DNA of 64,000 bases from Paraburkholderia antibiotica (GCF_012927125.1 NZ_JABBFZ010000006.1:186001-250000); one strand, 5' to 3'. Positions 1 through 9,890 are shown, numbered from the stretch's first letter. Notes: generated by a model from the sequence alone, not told the origin. A program made the numbers and translations.

Positions 1-1136
1 TCGAGCGGCCGCGCCACGGCAACGCCGGCTTCCACTTCGGCCAGCAGATGCAGATCGTCGATGCGCGCGGCCGCGAGCATCGCCCGAGCGGTCTCGCCGC
101 CCGTCGCAATCAGACCGCCCACCTTCGGGAACTGCGGCTCGACGAGCGCGGCGAGCGCTGTCGACAGTTGCATGCCTTCGGCAGGATCGAATGCATCGTC
201 GCGTCCAATGCGCAGCAGCAGATCGCGATTCGCATGCATGGACACGGCAAGCTGTCGCTGCCACGTATTCCAGTCAGGATGCCTGGCGCCTGCCCGCAAC
301 ACGGCGGGCGGCACGATCAGTTCCTCGACACCGCCACGCTCGCGCAGCATCGCGCATTGTCGCTCGCTCACCGCCGAAAGACTGCCGACGAGGATCAGGA
401 TCGGACCACCTGGAAACGCCGCAGCGTCCGCATCACCGTGTTTGTTCTCCCGTTGATCGAGCGATGCGATTTCACGCGCGAGCCCGCCGGAGCCGACCCA
501 GAAAAATTCCGCGTTGCTTTGCAGGGTCGCGCTGGCAAGCGCGGCGAGCGCCCGTTCGGTTTGTGCGTCGACGATCAGCGCCTGCGTGCCGCGAGAAGCT
601 ATCGCGTCAATCGTGGCGGCGAGCAATTCTGGCTCGTCGCGCAATGCCTCGGCGTCTATCCGCTCGGTCGTGAGACCAGCCGCGCCAAGCTGCGAGGCTA
701 TGTCCGCGGGCAAGCCGGCGTGCTCGAGCTGCCAGGTCGCAGTCCGTTCGAGCGGATCGCCGTGGACGTAGACACGCCCATCACGCACGGTACGCCCGGT
801 GGCCGGGAAAGCCGGCGCAACGATCGCCATACCGGCAAGGGCGTGCAATCCCGCCACTTCAGCGGCCCAGTTGCCTCGCAACGTCGAATCGATTTTCTTG
901 TACAACCGCTGACCGCCTACGCTCATCTCCGCATACGCTGCCGCTGTGCGCGCCGACGCTTGCCCAGGTGTGAGGCGGCGCGTATCGGTGTCGACGGCGA
1001 TCGTGTCGACGTCTTCATGCGCCTGCGCGTATATCGCCTGCAGCGTGACGACCGTGCGGTGCCCCGCGCCGGCAAAGCCTATCGCACAGTCGGCGGCACC
1101 CGACAGGTCATCGGCGAGAATCAGCAGTTTCATCAT
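1..1136 (-). CDS. Four-carbon acid sugar kinase family protein (DUF1537), 3' end outside window
   Basis: 378 codons are present; the C-terminus lies beyond the left edge. The N-terminus starts [16 protein letters not shown], the family's opening motif, and [10 protein letters not shown] stands at residues 80-89, its hallmark. The family phosphorylates four-carbon sugar acids (D-threonate, D-erythronate, 3-oxo-tetronates) in the cytoplasm before dehydrogenation or aldol cleavage. The start ATG overlaps the kdgT stop as ATGA, so the two are translationally coupled; a sugar-acid permease as partner fits. The exact substrate cannot be told. Members are usually about 420 residues, so roughly 40 are missing. 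Confidence 0.9.
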   Translation of the reverse strand, partial: MMKLLILADDLSGAADCAIGFAGAGHRTVVTLQAIYAQAHEDVDTIAVDTDTRRLTPGQASARTAAAYAEMSVGGQRLYKKIDSTLRGNWAAEVAGLHALAGMAIVAPAFPATGRTVRDGRVYVHGDPLERTATWQLEHAGLPADIASQLGAAGLTTERIDAEALRDEPELLAATIDAIASRGTQALIVDAQTERALAALASATLQSNAEFFWVGSGGLAREIASLDQRENKHGDADAAAFPGGPILILVGSLSAVSERQCAMLRERGGVEELIVPPAVLRAGARHPDWNTWQRQLAVSMHANRDLLLRIGRDDAFDPAEGMQLSTALAALVEPQFPKVGGLIATGGETARAMLAAARIDDLHLLAEVEAGVAVARPL

Positions 1137-2128
1137 GCCAGCTCCCGGCCACTCTCCGCGGGCGCCGTTTCATGTTTGCGCTGGTACCGCTTTGCAATGG
1201 ACGCAGTCAGGATCGGCGAGAGGATAGCCGTCACGACGACACACGCGGCAACCAGCAGGGTCGCGCTTTGTGCCGCATCGTTGTACACCGGATTCGCCGC
1301 GGCGACGAGCGCAGGCACGGCCGCCGCGTTGCCCGCCGTGTTGGCCGCCGCCACGCCAGCGACCCCCGTGCCGCCTGTCAGACGGTCGGCGAAGTACAGC
1401 GGGATGCCGGTCACGACAACGACTGCGACGCCGAGTCCGATACCGAGAATGCCTGCCTGCCACACCTTGTGCAGATCGAGACCGGCCCCGAGGGCCAGCG
1501 CGAAGAACGGGATCATCACAGGAACGGCCCTGGCGAGGAACACGCGCATTTCGCGGTCCAGATTGCCGAGCAGCATGCCCAACGCGAGCGGCAGAATGCT
1601 GCCCACCAGCGTCTGCCAGGGGAATGCCGAGAGCCCCGCGACGCCGAGCGTCACCATCGTCAGGAAAGGTCCGGATTCGAGCGACATCAGCGTATAGGCG
1701 CCCACGTCTTCCGAGCGACCGTACTGGCCCATCAGCGCCATATAGAGGCCGCCATTGGTGTCGTTCATCGCCGCGACGACAGCGAGGGTGGAAATGCCGG
1801 CGAACAGACCCGACGAAATGGGTTGCTCGCCGAGAATACGCCCAAGAATCACACCGACGATCACAGCCGCGCCGACTTTCGTAACGAGCAGCGCACCGCC
1901 CTTCTTCATCAGGTACGGCGTGGCCTTCACATCGATGCCCGCCCCCATGCACACATAGAAGACGGCGAGGATCGGCAATGCGCCGGTGAACAGCGCACTG
2001 GTGAACGAACCGAAGAATTTCGGCATGCCCGGCAGGAACGTCGCCACCATCGAGCCGACCAGCAAAGGCACGATCATCATCCCCCCGGGGATGCGCTCGA
2101 TCGAGCGCTTGATCGGAATCTGAACCAT
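1133..2128 (-). CDS. kdgT: 2-keto-3-deoxygluconate permease family transporter
   Basis: 331 residues, about ten hydrophobic segments from residue 18 onward, matching the KdgT family in length and in the opening [11 protein letters not shown]. The family imports 2-keto-3-deoxygluconate or related short sugar acids across the inner membrane by proton symport. It is the first gene of a minus-strand pair with the DUF1537 kinase, which suggests the imported compound is a C4-C6 sugar acid phosphorylated after uptake. A GGAGAC ribosome binding site lies about 7 bases before the ATG. A 17-bp inverted repeat sits about 60 bases upstream of the start. Confidence 0.88.
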   Translation of the reverse strand: MVQIPIKRSIERIPGGMMIVPLLVGSMVATFLPGMPKFFGSFTSALFTGALPILAVFYVCMGAGIDVKATPYLMKKGGALLVTKVGAAVIVGVILGRILGEQPISSGLFAGISTLAVVAAMNDTNGGLYMALMGQYGRSEDVGAYTLMSLESGPFLTMVTLGVAGLSAFPWQTLVGSILPLALGMLLGNLDREMRVFLARAVPVMIPFFALALGAGLDLHKVWQAGILGIGLGVAVVVVTGIPLYFADRLTGGTGVAGVAAANTAGNAAAVPALVAAANPVYNDAAQSATLLVAACVVVTAILSPILTASIAKRYQRKHETAPAESGRELA

Positions 2129-2186
2129 ACGTGTCTCCTACGTTATTCGTCGCGGTGATTGTTTCGCGCAAGGAAGCAATCTAAAA

Positions 2187-2203
2187 ATGATCGAATCGAT
2201 CAT
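2187..2203. promoter_or_regulatory. Inverted repeat upstream of kdgT
   Basis: ATGATCGA-A-TCGATCAT is a perfect 8-bp inverted repeat around one base, 59-75 bases before the kdgT start, where a repressor or activator of the kdgT-kinase operon would bind. The remaining intergenic DNA (2204-2522) has no convincing gene. The symmetry looks more like a GntR-type than a LysR-type operator, so the regulator may be encoded outside the window. Confidence 0.45.
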
Positions 2204-2522
2204 GCGTGAGTGTAATCCCGCGTAGTCGATTGCGCAAATCAATCACTAAAATGACCATTGCAATCATGTCGATCGACGGGCAGTCGGCCGGGAGATTCCG
2301 CGCCGGCGTCCGTCGCGGCGGCTTCGTCGGCACGACTGCCGCTGTCGGTGGCGCACCGAGCCCGTTACACTTCGCGCCTGCTCCGAAGATCGGGCCTTGT
2401 TCAAAGCCGGTTCGAATTTGCAAATGGTTTATGAGATGTCGCGCAGGGCACCGACGCTGCGCGACGACTTGAACACGTGACCTGCGAGGTAGTCAGGCGC
2501 ATCCACTCTTGCGAAAAGAAAA

Positions 2523-3422
2523 ATGAATCTCAGGCAACTGGAGTACTTCATCCGGGTCGCGGAACTCGGCAGCTTCGGCAAGGCCGCCCTGCAACTGAAC
2601 ATGACCCAGCCGGCGCTTTCGCGTCAGGTGCGGTTGCTGGAGACGGATCTGCGCGCCACGTTGCTGATCCGCAATGGCCGAGGCGTCGTGCTGACCGAAA
2701 TCGGCAAGCGTCTTTTCGATCATGGCGTGAGCATCCTGCAGCTCGTCGCAACCGTCACCGAAGATATCGAAGCTGCCCGCGATGAACCTTCCGGGCACAT
2801 CGTGGTGGGCCTGCCTCCTAGCATGACCCGGCGTCTTACTCCCTTCCTGGTCGATACCTTCCGTCGCGAACTACCTGCCGCATCTTTGGCCATCGTCGAG
2901 GGCCTCTCTACCCATCTCGTCGAATGGATCGCGATGGGCCGGGTAGATCTGGGCCTCGTCCATAATCCGCCACCCAATCCGGCTCTCCAGATCATCCCTG
3001 TGCTCGACGAGGCACTCGGCCTCGTGAGCCGCGCCGCGCGTGGCGACGCGAAAGTCAAACCGCTGCCCTTTGCCCAGCTCGCCGACTATCCGCTGATTCT
3101 CCCCGGACACACGCATGCAATGCGCCGGCTTCTCGACACGCAGGCCGCAATGTCCGGGTTGAAGCTCAACATCGCACTGGAAGTGTCGAGCGTGCCGTCC
3201 ATCCTGGATCTCGTCGACGCAGGCTACGGTCATGCCGTACTGACCCAGACTGCGCTTGCGGCGTCTGACCGGCCGAAAGCGTTCACGCTGCGGCCGTTCA
3301 GGGACCCCATGCTGACCAGTACGTTGTGTCTCGCGGAATCCGCGCACAAACCCGCCAGTCGACTCGTGCGGCAGACTTCCCGGCTGCTGCGGGACATCGT
3401 TTCCCATGCCGAATCGTTATAG
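2523..3422 (+). CDS. LysR-family transcriptional regulator
   Basis: 299 residues. The N-terminal winged helix-turn-helix (about 1-60, with F-G-K-A-A-L-Q-L-N-M-T-Q-P-A-L-S-R-Q recognition region) is followed by a LysR substrate-binding domain (about 90-295). It is the first plus-strand gene before the ligJ-ligK-ligI cluster and is separated by only about 55 bases from the next gene. It probably senses an intermediate of that pathway, although it also lies divergent to kdgT and could act there. The start has the standard M-N-L-R-Q-L-E-Y-F opening. Confidence 0.9.
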   Translation: MNLRQLEYFIRVAELGSFGKAALQLNMTQPALSRQVRLLETDLRATLLIRNGRGVVLTEIGKRLFDHGVSILQLVATVTEDIEAARDEPSGHIVVGLPPSMTRRLTPFLVDTFRRELPAASLAIVEGLSTHLVEWIAMGRVDLGLVHNPPPNPALQIIPVLDEALGLVSRAARGDAKVKPLPFAQLADYPLILPGHTHAMRRLLDTQAAMSGLKLNIALEVSSVPSILDLVDAGYGHAVLTQTALAASDRPKAFTLRPFRDPMLTSTLCLAESAHKPASRLVRQTSRLLRDIVSHAESL

Positions 3423-3478
3423 CAGCTAGTAGGATCGTTGTACTAGGCAACACATATCCCGATGGCCAGAATCGGGCC

Positions 3479-4195
3479 ATGGAAAATTTCGCTGCCCCTA
3501 TTCGTTCCGACGCGAGCCTCTCAGGCGTCTCGTCGATGGCCACCCGCCTGCTGCTTGCCGACATCGGCACGCTATACCGCGAGCATTGCGGTCACGACGT
3601 CCACTTCAGGTCGGTCGGCGGCGTCGATGCCGCGCGGCTCGTGCGTGAAGGTCATCCGTTCGATCTGGTCGTGCTCGCGAGCGATGCCATCGACGCTCTG
3701 GTCGCAAGCGGCCATCTGGTAGGCGATAGCAGAACGGATGTGGTCCGTTCGAGCGTTGCCGTGGCCGTACGTGCTGGAGCGCCTCATCCGGCAATCCATA
3801 ACGAAAAGGCTGTACTCGAAACGCTCGTTGCCGCGCGCAGCATCGGCTATTCCACCGGACCAAGCGGTACCGCCCTCATGAAGCTGCTTGCGACGTGGGG
3901 AATCGAGGATGCGATCGCCGATCGCTTCGTCCTGGCTCCGCCTGGTGTGCCGGTCGGTCAGCTGGTCGCCGACGGCCGCGTGGAACTGGGCTTCCAGCAA
4001 CTCAGCGAACTCATGAATCTGCCCGGCATCGACGTGCTGGGAACGATGCCGCACGACTGCGCCATCGTGACGACATTCTCGGCTGCGCTCTGCACCTGCG
4101 CGGCTCGTCCCGGGCCGGCTCGCGAGCTGCTGCGGTTCCTGCACTCCCCCCTGACCAACGAACTCAAGCATCGCCACGGCATGGAACCGGCGTGA
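3479..4195 (+). CDS. ModA-like substrate-binding protein without signal peptide
   Basis: 238 residues from the ATG at 3479. The fold signature is that of ModA/PBP-type II binding proteins: V-H-F-R-S-V-G-G near residue 42, F-D-L-V-V-L-A-S near 60, Y-S-T-G-P-S-G-T-A near 122 and V-E-L-G-F-Q-Q-L-S-E near 161. Classical ModA is exported and binds molybdate for ModBC. Here no signal peptide is visible with any start, and no ModB or ModC is nearby, so the protein is probably cytoplasmic. It sits directly before ligJ (33 bases), which suggests a role in that catabolic module, perhaps binding or processing a pathway acid. Function unknown. Confidence 0.75.
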   Translation: MENFAAPIRSDASLSGVSSMATRLLLADIGTLYREHCGHDVHFRSVGGVDAARLVREGHPFDLVVLASDAIDALVASGHLVGDSRTDVVRSSVAVAVRAGAPHPAIHNEKAVLETLVAARSIGYSTGPSGTALMKLLATWGIEDAIADRFVLAPPGVPVGQLVADGRVELGFQQLSELMNLPGIDVLGTMPHDCAIVTTFSAALCTCAARPGPARELLRFLHSPLTNELKHRHGMEPA

Positions 4196-4227
4196 GCGAT
4201 CGCACTTTCCTTCATCAGAAATCTTCC

Positions 4228-5265
4228 ATGATCATCGACATACACGGTCACTACACGACAGCGCCCAAGGCGCTCGAGGAATGGCGCAATCGCCAGATCG
4301 CAGGCATCGCGGATCCCGCACAGATGCCGCGCGCCGCCGAATTGAGCATCAGCGACGACGAGCTTCGCGAGAGCATCGAAGGCAACCAGCTCAGAAAGAT
4401 GCGCGAACGCGGCTCCGACCTGACCGTGTTTTCGCCGCGTGCCAGCTTCATGGCACACCACATCGGCGACTTCAACGTCAGCAGCACGTGGGCTGCAATC
4501 TGCAACGAACTGATCCATCGCGTCTCGACCCTCTTCCCCGATCATTTCATCGGCGCGGCGATGCTGCCTCAATCGCCCGGAGTCGATCCGCGCTCATGCA
4601 TTGCCGAACTCGAGCGATGCGTCAGGGACTATGGATTCGTTGCCGTCAACCTGAATCCGGATCCGTCCGGTGGTCACTGGACATCGCCGCCGCTCACGGA
4701 CCGCCACTGGTATCCCGTATACGAGAAGCTCGTGGAGCTCGACGTTCCCGCGATGGTCCACGTGTCGACCTCGTGCAACGCGTGCTTTCACACGACGGGG
4801 GCGCACTACATCAACGCCGACACGACAGCATTCATGCAGTTGGTCCAGGGCGACCTGTTCAGGGATTTTCCGACACTCAGATTCGTGATTCCGCACGGTG
4901 GCGGCGCAGCCCCCTATCACTGGGGCCGCTACCGCGGCCTCGCGCAGGAACTGAAAAAGCCGCTCCTCACTGAACATCTGCTCAACAACGTTTTCTTCGA
5001 CACTTGCGTCTATCACCAACCCGGTATCGACCTGCTGACGAAGGTCATTCCCGTCGACAACATTCTCTTCGCCTCGGAGATGATCGGTGCGGTTCGCGGA
5101 ATCGATCCGCAAACCGGTTACTACTACGACGACACGCGTCGCTACCTCGAAGCGACGCTCAATCTCAACGCGGAGGAGCGCTACAAGATCTACGAAGGCA
5201 ACGCTCGCCGCGTCTATCCGCGTCTGAATGCGGCACTCCGAAAGAAGGATAGTCAACATGTTTGA
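4228..5265 (+). CDS. ligJ: 4-oxalomesaconate hydratase (LigJ-type, amidohydrolase family)
   Basis: 345 residues starting M-I-I-D-I-H-G-H-Y, the characteristic LigJ opening with the metal ligands H6 and H8; further candidate metal or active-site residues are H178 (V-H-V-S), H223 (I-P-H-G-G-G) and E284 (S-E-M-I-G-A). LigJ is a zinc-dependent cytoplasmic hydratase that adds water to 4-oxalomesaconate (or its tautomer) to give 4-carboxy-4-hydroxy-2-oxoadipate in protocatechuate and gallate 4,5-cleavage. The next gene, ligK, cleaves that product and overlaps ligJ by 8 bases. Longer upstream in-frame starts would run into the ModA-like gene, so the ATG at 4228 is preferred. Confidence 0.9.
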   Translation: MIIDIHGHYTTAPKALEEWRNRQIAGIADPAQMPRAAELSISDDELRESIEGNQLRKMRERGSDLTVFSPRASFMAHHIGDFNVSSTWAAICNELIHRVSTLFPDHFIGAAMLPQSPGVDPRSCIAELERCVRDYGFVAVNLNPDPSGGHWTSPPLTDRHWYPVYEKLVELDVPAMVHVSTSCNACFHTTGAHYINADTTAFMQLVQGDLFRDFPTLRFVIPHGGGAAPYHWGRYRGLAQELKKPLLTEHLLNNVFFDTCVYHQPGIDLLTKVIPVDNILFASEMIGAVRGIDPQTGYYYDDTRRYLEATLNLNAEERYKIYEGNARRVYPRLNAALRKKDSQHV

Positions 5266-5941
5266 AGCTGGCGTAGTCCATCGACGTATCGAGCGCACCA
5301 CGCCTGGCATTGCCGATGCGCTGGCGCAGTTCGGTTCCGCCACCGTGCATGAGGCAATGGGACGGGTTGGTCTCATGAAGCCATACATGCGCCCCATCTA
5401 TGCGGGTGCGCAGGTTTCCGGTACGGCCGTCACCGTCCTGCTGCAACCGGGCGACAACTGGATGCTCCATGTGGTGGCCGAACAGATCCATCCGGGCGAC
5501 ATCGTAGTCGCGGCCGTGACATCGGAATGTTCGGATGGCTATTTCGGCGATCTGCTTGCGACCAGTTTTAAGGCGCGCGGAGCCCGTGCGCTCGTGATCG
5601 ACGCGGGCGTACGCGATGTCCGGACGCTCACAGAGATGCAGTTTCCCGTCTGGAGCCGCTACATCAGCGCGAAAGGGACAATCAAGGCCACACCGGGTTC
5701 GGTGAACATCCCGGTGGTTTGCGCTGGCGTACTCGTCACCCCCGGCGACGTGATCGTTGCCGACGACGACGGCGTGGTCTGCGTGCCGCGAGGCATGGCA
5801 AGGGCAACACTCGACGCCGCGGCGATGCGCGAAGACAGTGAGAGGGGCAAGCGCGAAAAACTCGCTAACGGCGTGCTTGGGCTCGACATGTATGGCATGC
5901 GTGAGTCGCTGGCGAAAGCCGGCCTCCGGTACATCGATTGA
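5258..5941 (+). CDS. ligK: 4-carboxy-4-hydroxy-2-oxoadipate / 4-hydroxy-4-methyl-2-oxoglutarate aldolase
   Basis: 227 residues, the usual size of the HMG/CHA aldolase branch of the RraA-like fold. The class II aldolase motif D-X20-R-D is present exactly: D98, R119, D120. The enzyme splits 4-carboxy-4-hydroxy-2-oxoadipate into pyruvate and oxaloacetate, the last step of the 4,5-cleavage pathway. The start overlaps the ligJ stop, so the two are coupled, and ligI follows 12 bases later. RraA itself lacks this full motif, which supports an aldolase rather than an RNase E inhibitor. Confidence 0.9.
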   Translation: MFEAGVVHRRIERTTPGIADALAQFGSATVHEAMGRVGLMKPYMRPIYAGAQVSGTAVTVLLQPGDNWMLHVVAEQIHPGDIVVAAVTSECSDGYFGDLLATSFKARGARALVIDAGVRDVRTLTEMQFPVWSRYISAKGTIKATPGSVNIPVVCAGVLVTPGDVIVADDDGVVCVPRGMARATLDAAAMREDSERGKREKLANGVLGLDMYGMRESLAKAGLRYID

Positions 5942-5953
5942 GCGAGGTCATAC

Positions 5954-6898
5954 ATGTCCAGTACGCACTCGAGAATCACCACGGGCCCCTTCGATAAAAC
6001 GCCCGGTTGGCTCGACTGGTTCGAAAATCCAAGCCGTCCGTTTTTCTCGCTACCGGCCGGCGCAGTGGACGCGCATTGCCACGTATTCGGCCCGGGCGAG
6101 CACTTTCCGTACGCACCGCAGCGCAAGTACACCCCCTGCGATGCGTCGAAAGAGCAACTCTTCGCGCTGCGCGACCATCTGGGCTTCGCGCGCAACGTGA
6201 TCGTCCAGGCGACCTGCCATGGCGCCGACAACCGCGCGATGGTCGATGCGCTCGTCCATTCCAATGGGCGAGCACGGGGCGTCGCCACGCTGCCTTCCGA
6301 CATCACCGACGCGCAACTGCAACACCTTCACGACGCTGGCGTGCGGGGCGTGCGTTTCAACTATGTCCGGCGCCTGGTGGATTTCACGCCCGCGGATGAA
6401 CTGCTGACAATCGCGCACCGCATCGCACCGCTAGGCTGGCATGTCGTGATCTATTTCGAAGCGTCGGATCTTCCGGAGTTGTGGGACTTCTTCACCTCGC
6501 TGCCGACCACTGTCGTCGTCGACCACATGGGTCGGCCCGACGTGACGCAGCCGGTCGATGGCCCTGAATTCGAACTCTTCGTGCGCTTCATGCGCGAGAA
6601 CGCAAACGTTTGGTCCAAGGTGACCTGCCCGGAGCGCCTTTCCGTGGCCGGTCCGGCGACGCGGGATGGTCAGCGCACGGCCTATGGCGACGTCGTGCCA
6701 TTCGCGCGCCGCATTGTCGAGACCTTCCCCGATCGCGTGCTCTGGGGTACCGACTGGCCGCATCCGAACCTCACCGGTCACATGCCCGATGACGGACTAC
6801 TGGTCGATTTCATCCCACGGATCGCGCCGACCGCGCAGCTTCAGAAGAGTTTGCTGGTCGACAACCCGATGCGCCTTTACTGGCCGGAAGAGACCTGA
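5954..6898 (+). CDS. ligI: 2-pyrone-4,6-dicarboxylate hydrolase (LigI-type)
   Basis: 314 residues of the amidohydrolase superfamily. Key residues of the LigI branch are visible: D39-A-H-C-H43, H191 in V-V-D-H-M-G-R-P-D, and D267 in G-T-D-W-P-H-P-N. LigI hydrolyses 2-pyrone-4,6-dicarboxylate, without a metal, to 4-oxalomesaconate, which feeds LigJ. The lactone substrate forms from protocatechuate through LigAB/LigC or directly from gallate; no enzyme for those steps is in the window. It lies third in the ligJ-ligK-ligI run and is followed by a transporter and a porin. Confidence 0.88.
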   Translation: MSSTHSRITTGPFDKTPGWLDWFENPSRPFFSLPAGAVDAHCHVFGPGEHFPYAPQRKYTPCDASKEQLFALRDHLGFARNVIVQATCHGADNRAMVDALVHSNGRARGVATLPSDITDAQLQHLHDAGVRGVRFNYVRRLVDFTPADELLTIAHRIAPLGWHVVIYFEASDLPELWDFFTSLPTTVVVDHMGRPDVTQPVDGPEFELFVRFMRENANVWSKVTCPERLSVAGPATRDGQRTAYGDVVPFARRIVETFPDRVLWGTDWPHPNLTGHMPDDGLLVDFIPRIAPTAQLQKSLLVDNPMRLYWPEET

Positions 6899-6982
6899 GC
6901 CGGCCTTCGTGACGGGTATGGCAACAAGCCCTGACGCTCGTATCCGTCACATCACGGATTCACAAAACAAGGAGACATCACC

Positions 6983-8356
6983 GTGCAATCCCCGCCTACC
7001 CACGCCGCAGGTCTGGTGCTCACCCCCTGGCAAAAATCGCAGGCAGTTGCGATGTCCTGCCTCGGCTGGGCATTCGACCTGTTCGACCTCTTTATCCTGC
7101 TGTATGTGGCACCGATACTGGCCACCGTGTTCTTCGATTCGTCGCGGCAGATGCTGTCGCTGGCAGCCGTCTATGGGGCCTTTACGGCGACCCTGATCAT
7201 GCGTCCGGTCGGTGGCTATCTGTTCGGCCGGTACTCGGATCGTCACGGCCGCAAGAAGACGCTGGTCATGGCATCCATTGGGGTGGGAGTGTCGACAGCC
7301 CTCATGGGGACGATCCCAACCTATCAGAGCATCGGCATCGCCGCGCCGATGCTCTTCCTGCTGCTGCGCCTGGTTCAGGGCGTGTATATGGGCGGTATGG
7401 TTGCTGCCACTCACACGCTCGGCACCGAGTCGATAGGGCCGAAGCATCGGGGGCTCGCCTCGGGGATCATCTGCGGCGGCGGCTCGGGAATCGGCAAGCT
7501 CTTCGCGTCCCTCATCTACGTGCTGGTAAGCGCGGTGATTCCCGCAGCGGCATTTACCGCGTGGGGCTGGCGCATCATGTTCTTCTCCGGCCTTGCGAGT
7601 TCACTGCTTGGCCTCTTCGTCTTCACGCGTCTTCAGGAATCGCCGCTATGGGTGGCGCTCGCCACGCAACATCGCGCAGAACCGACGAAGCAGCAGAACA
7701 GAGCCAGTGCGCTCCGTGGAGGCTTCGTGGGCATCACGGTGGGATGCGTATTGTTGACCCTGGCCGGTGGCGGTCTCTCGTATCTGACTTCCGGTTACCT
7801 GCCGACATTCCTGAAGATTGTCAATCACGTACCGCACACCACGTTGGGGCTGATCCTGAGCGCGTCCGCCGTCTGTGTAAGCCTGACGTCCGTGGCCTCG
7901 GGCGCGCTCACCGATCGCATCGGCCGGCGTCGCGCCATGCTGATCTATGGCCTGATCTCGCTGGTATCGATCCCCCTGCTTTACCTCGGGCTGACCCACG
8001 CGCAGGGGATCGGCGCTATCGCCTTCTACACGGTTGCGCTCAGCTCTATCGGCACGTTCTGTTACGCGCCGCTCGTGATCGTGCTCAACGAGCGCTTTCC
8101 GACCGAAATCCGCTCGAGCGGCACGGCCATCTCGTGGAACGTGGGCTTTGCCATCGGCGGCTCGATGCCAACCCTCGTGTCCCTGCTGGCAAGTGAAGTA
8201 GGCGCTTTACCGATGACGCTGGCCGTCGTCAGCGCGCTGGTCAGTCTGGTGTATCTGGCCGTCGTGTTCCTCATGCCAGAAACGAAAGGGGCGATGGACG
8301 AATCGTCCGTGCCCGTGGCATCGAAGCATACTTTCGCGACATCCGGGCGCATCTGA
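6983..8356 (+). CDS. MFS transporter, probable carboxylate/aromatic acid:H+ symporter
   Basis: 457 residues, twelve predicted membrane segments. The segment G-W-A-F-D-L-F-D-L-F after helix 1 and the loop R-P-V-G-G-Y-L-F-G-R-Y-S-D-R-H-G-R-K-K are typical of MFS acid symporters. GTG start at 6983 with AAGGAG about 9 bases upstream. As the gene after ligI it probably imports the substrate of the pathway, for example 2-pyrone-4,6-dicarboxylate or a hydroxybenzoate. The substrate is inferred from position only. Confidence 0.88.
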   Translation: MQSPPTHAAGLVLTPWQKSQAVAMSCLGWAFDLFDLFILLYVAPILATVFFDSSRQMLSLAAVYGAFTATLIMRPVGGYLFGRYSDRHGRKKTLVMASIGVGVSTALMGTIPTYQSIGIAAPMLFLLLRLVQGVYMGGMVAATHTLGTESIGPKHRGLASGIICGGGSGIGKLFASLIYVLVSAVIPAAAFTAWGWRIMFFSGLASSLLGLFVFTRLQESPLWVALATQHRAEPTKQQNRASALRGGFVGITVGCVLLTLAGGGLSYLTSGYLPTFLKIVNHVPHTTLGLILSASAVCVSLTSVASGALTDRIGRRRAMLIYGLISLVSIPLLYLGLTHAQGIGAIAFYTVALSSIGTFCYAPLVIVLNERFPTEIRSSGTAISWNVGFAIGGSMPTLVSLLASEVGALPMTLAVVSALVSLVYLAVVFLMPETKGAMDESSVPVASKHTFATSGRI

Positions 8357-8473
8357 TCGGTTGGTATGGGCGACGCCCTATCGCGTTGCCTTTCCGTAGT
8401 TAGTCTCTCCTGGCCGCGACCAACGTCCGGGACAGAAATCTCGCAAAAAAATAATTAATCAGGATAACAAAAT

Positions 8474-9541
8474 ATGAAAAAGAATTATAGATTTGGAAAT
8501 CTTCGTTCGATCAAAATCGCGTCTCTCGCCTGCACATCAATTGCTCTATCCGCGAATTCCGCGCATGCAGCGGCAACTTCAGGCGACGATTCCTCTTCAG
8601 TCAGCCTGTATGGCCTCATCGGCACGTACGTCGTCCAGTCGAAGCTCAGCACGACACCCAACGGCTCGGTTCAGATGGGCGGAGGGGGCTTCACCACGTC
8701 GTACTGGGGCGTAAGCGGCAAGGAGGCACTGGGTGGCGGGACCAGTGTCATTTTCAAGCTCGAAAGCTTCTTCCGGCCCAATACAGGCCAGATGGGACGC
8801 AATACCACCGATGGCCTGTTCTCCCGCAACGCGTACGTGGGACTGGCAAACAACACTTACGGCTCGTTCAAGGTTGGGCTGCAGACGACGCAGACATATA
8901 TCAACCAGAGCATGCTCAATCCATTCGGGTCGTCCGTCGTGTTTTCGCCGCTGATCGTGCAATCCTACGTGGCAGGCTACAACGGCCAGGTGATCGGCGA
9001 CACCGTCTGGGGCAACACGCTTGGCTATTACTCGCCTTCGTTCTACGGGTTGACGGGTGCTGTCCAATATTCGGTCAGCAGCGTGACCGGTCAGCAGGGC
9101 CGCGACAATCTCGGCCTGCACCTGATGTACGAGCGTGGACCGTTTCAGGCGGCGCTTTCCGCGCAGCGGGTACGAGGCGCGCCGAATTCCCCGGGGGTGG
9201 ATCAAACGCTCTATCTTGCCGGTGCAACCTATAACGCGCAGTTCGCGAAGTTCTACAGTGCGGTCCAGACAACCAATACGACGACATCGCACGTGGGCAC
9301 ACATACGTATCAACTGGGTGTGTCGGTACCGGTCACCCCGGTATCCGCGATTCTCGCTTCGTGGGCACTTACCCGACTCCGTGCACCGTCGAACCGGAAT
9401 TCGGTACACAACACCGGATCGATCGCCTACGACTACTACCTTTCGAAACGAACGGATGTTTATGGTGTGTACTCGTACGACAGAATCTCCACGCATCCGT
9501 CCGGCAGCACGTATGGCGTTGGGGTCCGGCATGTCTTCTAG
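8474..9541 (+). CDS. Gram-negative porin (OmpC-like, Burkholderia type)
   Basis: 355 residues. A signal peptide (about residues 1-32, ending S-A-H-A) precedes S-V-S-L-Y-G-L-I-G and a beta-barrel that ends in G-V-G-V-R-H-V-F with the C-terminal phenylalanine needed for outer-membrane insertion. It forms a diffusion pore in the outer membrane. Its place after the lig genes and the MFS carrier suggests it is the outer-membrane entry for the same substrate. The leader is unusually AT-rich and lysine-rich (M-K-K-N-Y-R) compared with the second porin in the window. A long hairpin (GGCGGGGC/GCCCCGCC around 9563-9604) may end the transcript, but it lacks a U-tract. Confidence 0.92.
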   Translation: MKKNYRFGNLRSIKIASLACTSIALSANSAHAAATSGDDSSSVSLYGLIGTYVVQSKLSTTPNGSVQMGGGGFTTSYWGVSGKEALGGGTSVIFKLESFFRPNTGQMGRNTTDGLFSRNAYVGLANNTYGSFKVGLQTTQTYINQSMLNPFGSSVVFSPLIVQSYVAGYNGQVIGDTVWGNTLGYYSPSFYGLTGAVQYSVSSVTGQQGRDNLGLHLMYERGPFQAALSAQRVRGAPNSPGVDQTLYLAGATYNAQFAKFYSAVQTTNTTTSHVGTHTYQLGVSVPVTPVSAILASWALTRLRAPSNRNSVHNTGSIAYDYYLSKRTDVYGVYSYDRISTHPSGSTYGVGVRHVF

Positions 9542-9621
9542 TGGGACAATCCGCTCTCATAGGCGGGGCATGACGCAACCGGAGGCATGCTTTCGGACCG
9601 CCCCGCCACGCGCGATTTGCG

Positions 9622-9890
9622 TCACCTAAAAAGGCAGTTCGCCCGTGAAAGAACAGAAGACGTCAGTGCCCCACCAGGCACATGCACGGCAATTTCGTCG
9701 GGGTGATTGCGGCCGGTGTAGATTTTTTCTCCATAGCCGTTGGGGCCGAGCCGATTTTCATCACTTCCCTGAACGCCCATGCCCCGTGTTTGTCGATGTA
9801 CGCGGCTAGCGTCTGTTTGTTCTGCGCGCACGGCCGCCAGGTTTCAGGCAGCAGCGGTTGCAGTTCGGCATAGCTCGCGTTGGTGCGCAA
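9622..9890 (-). pseudogene. Frameshifted fragment of an unrecognised protein
   Basis: Two minus-strand frames join into one protein-like sequence. Residues such as L-P-E-T-W-R-P and Y-I-D-K-H-G-A-W-A-F-R-E-V-M-K in one frame continue, after a run of six A at about 9728-9733, with E-K-I-Y-T-G-R-N-H-P-D-E-I-A-V-H-V-P-G-G in the next. A one-base slip in the homopolymer would break the gene, and an in-frame stop lies just upstream of the fragment. I do not recognise the family. It could also be a sequencing error in a short intact gene. Confidence 0.4.

Noticed and set aside
48..1697. Long plus-strand open frame over the sugar-acid kinase and kdgT
   Set aside because: It is antisense to two genes with clear family motifs and has no family features of its own, only the arginine-rich look of GC-rich shadow frames.
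2181..2472. Short frames on both strands in the kdgT-LysR gap
   Set aside because: No ribosome binding site, no family, and they overlap the likely promoters.
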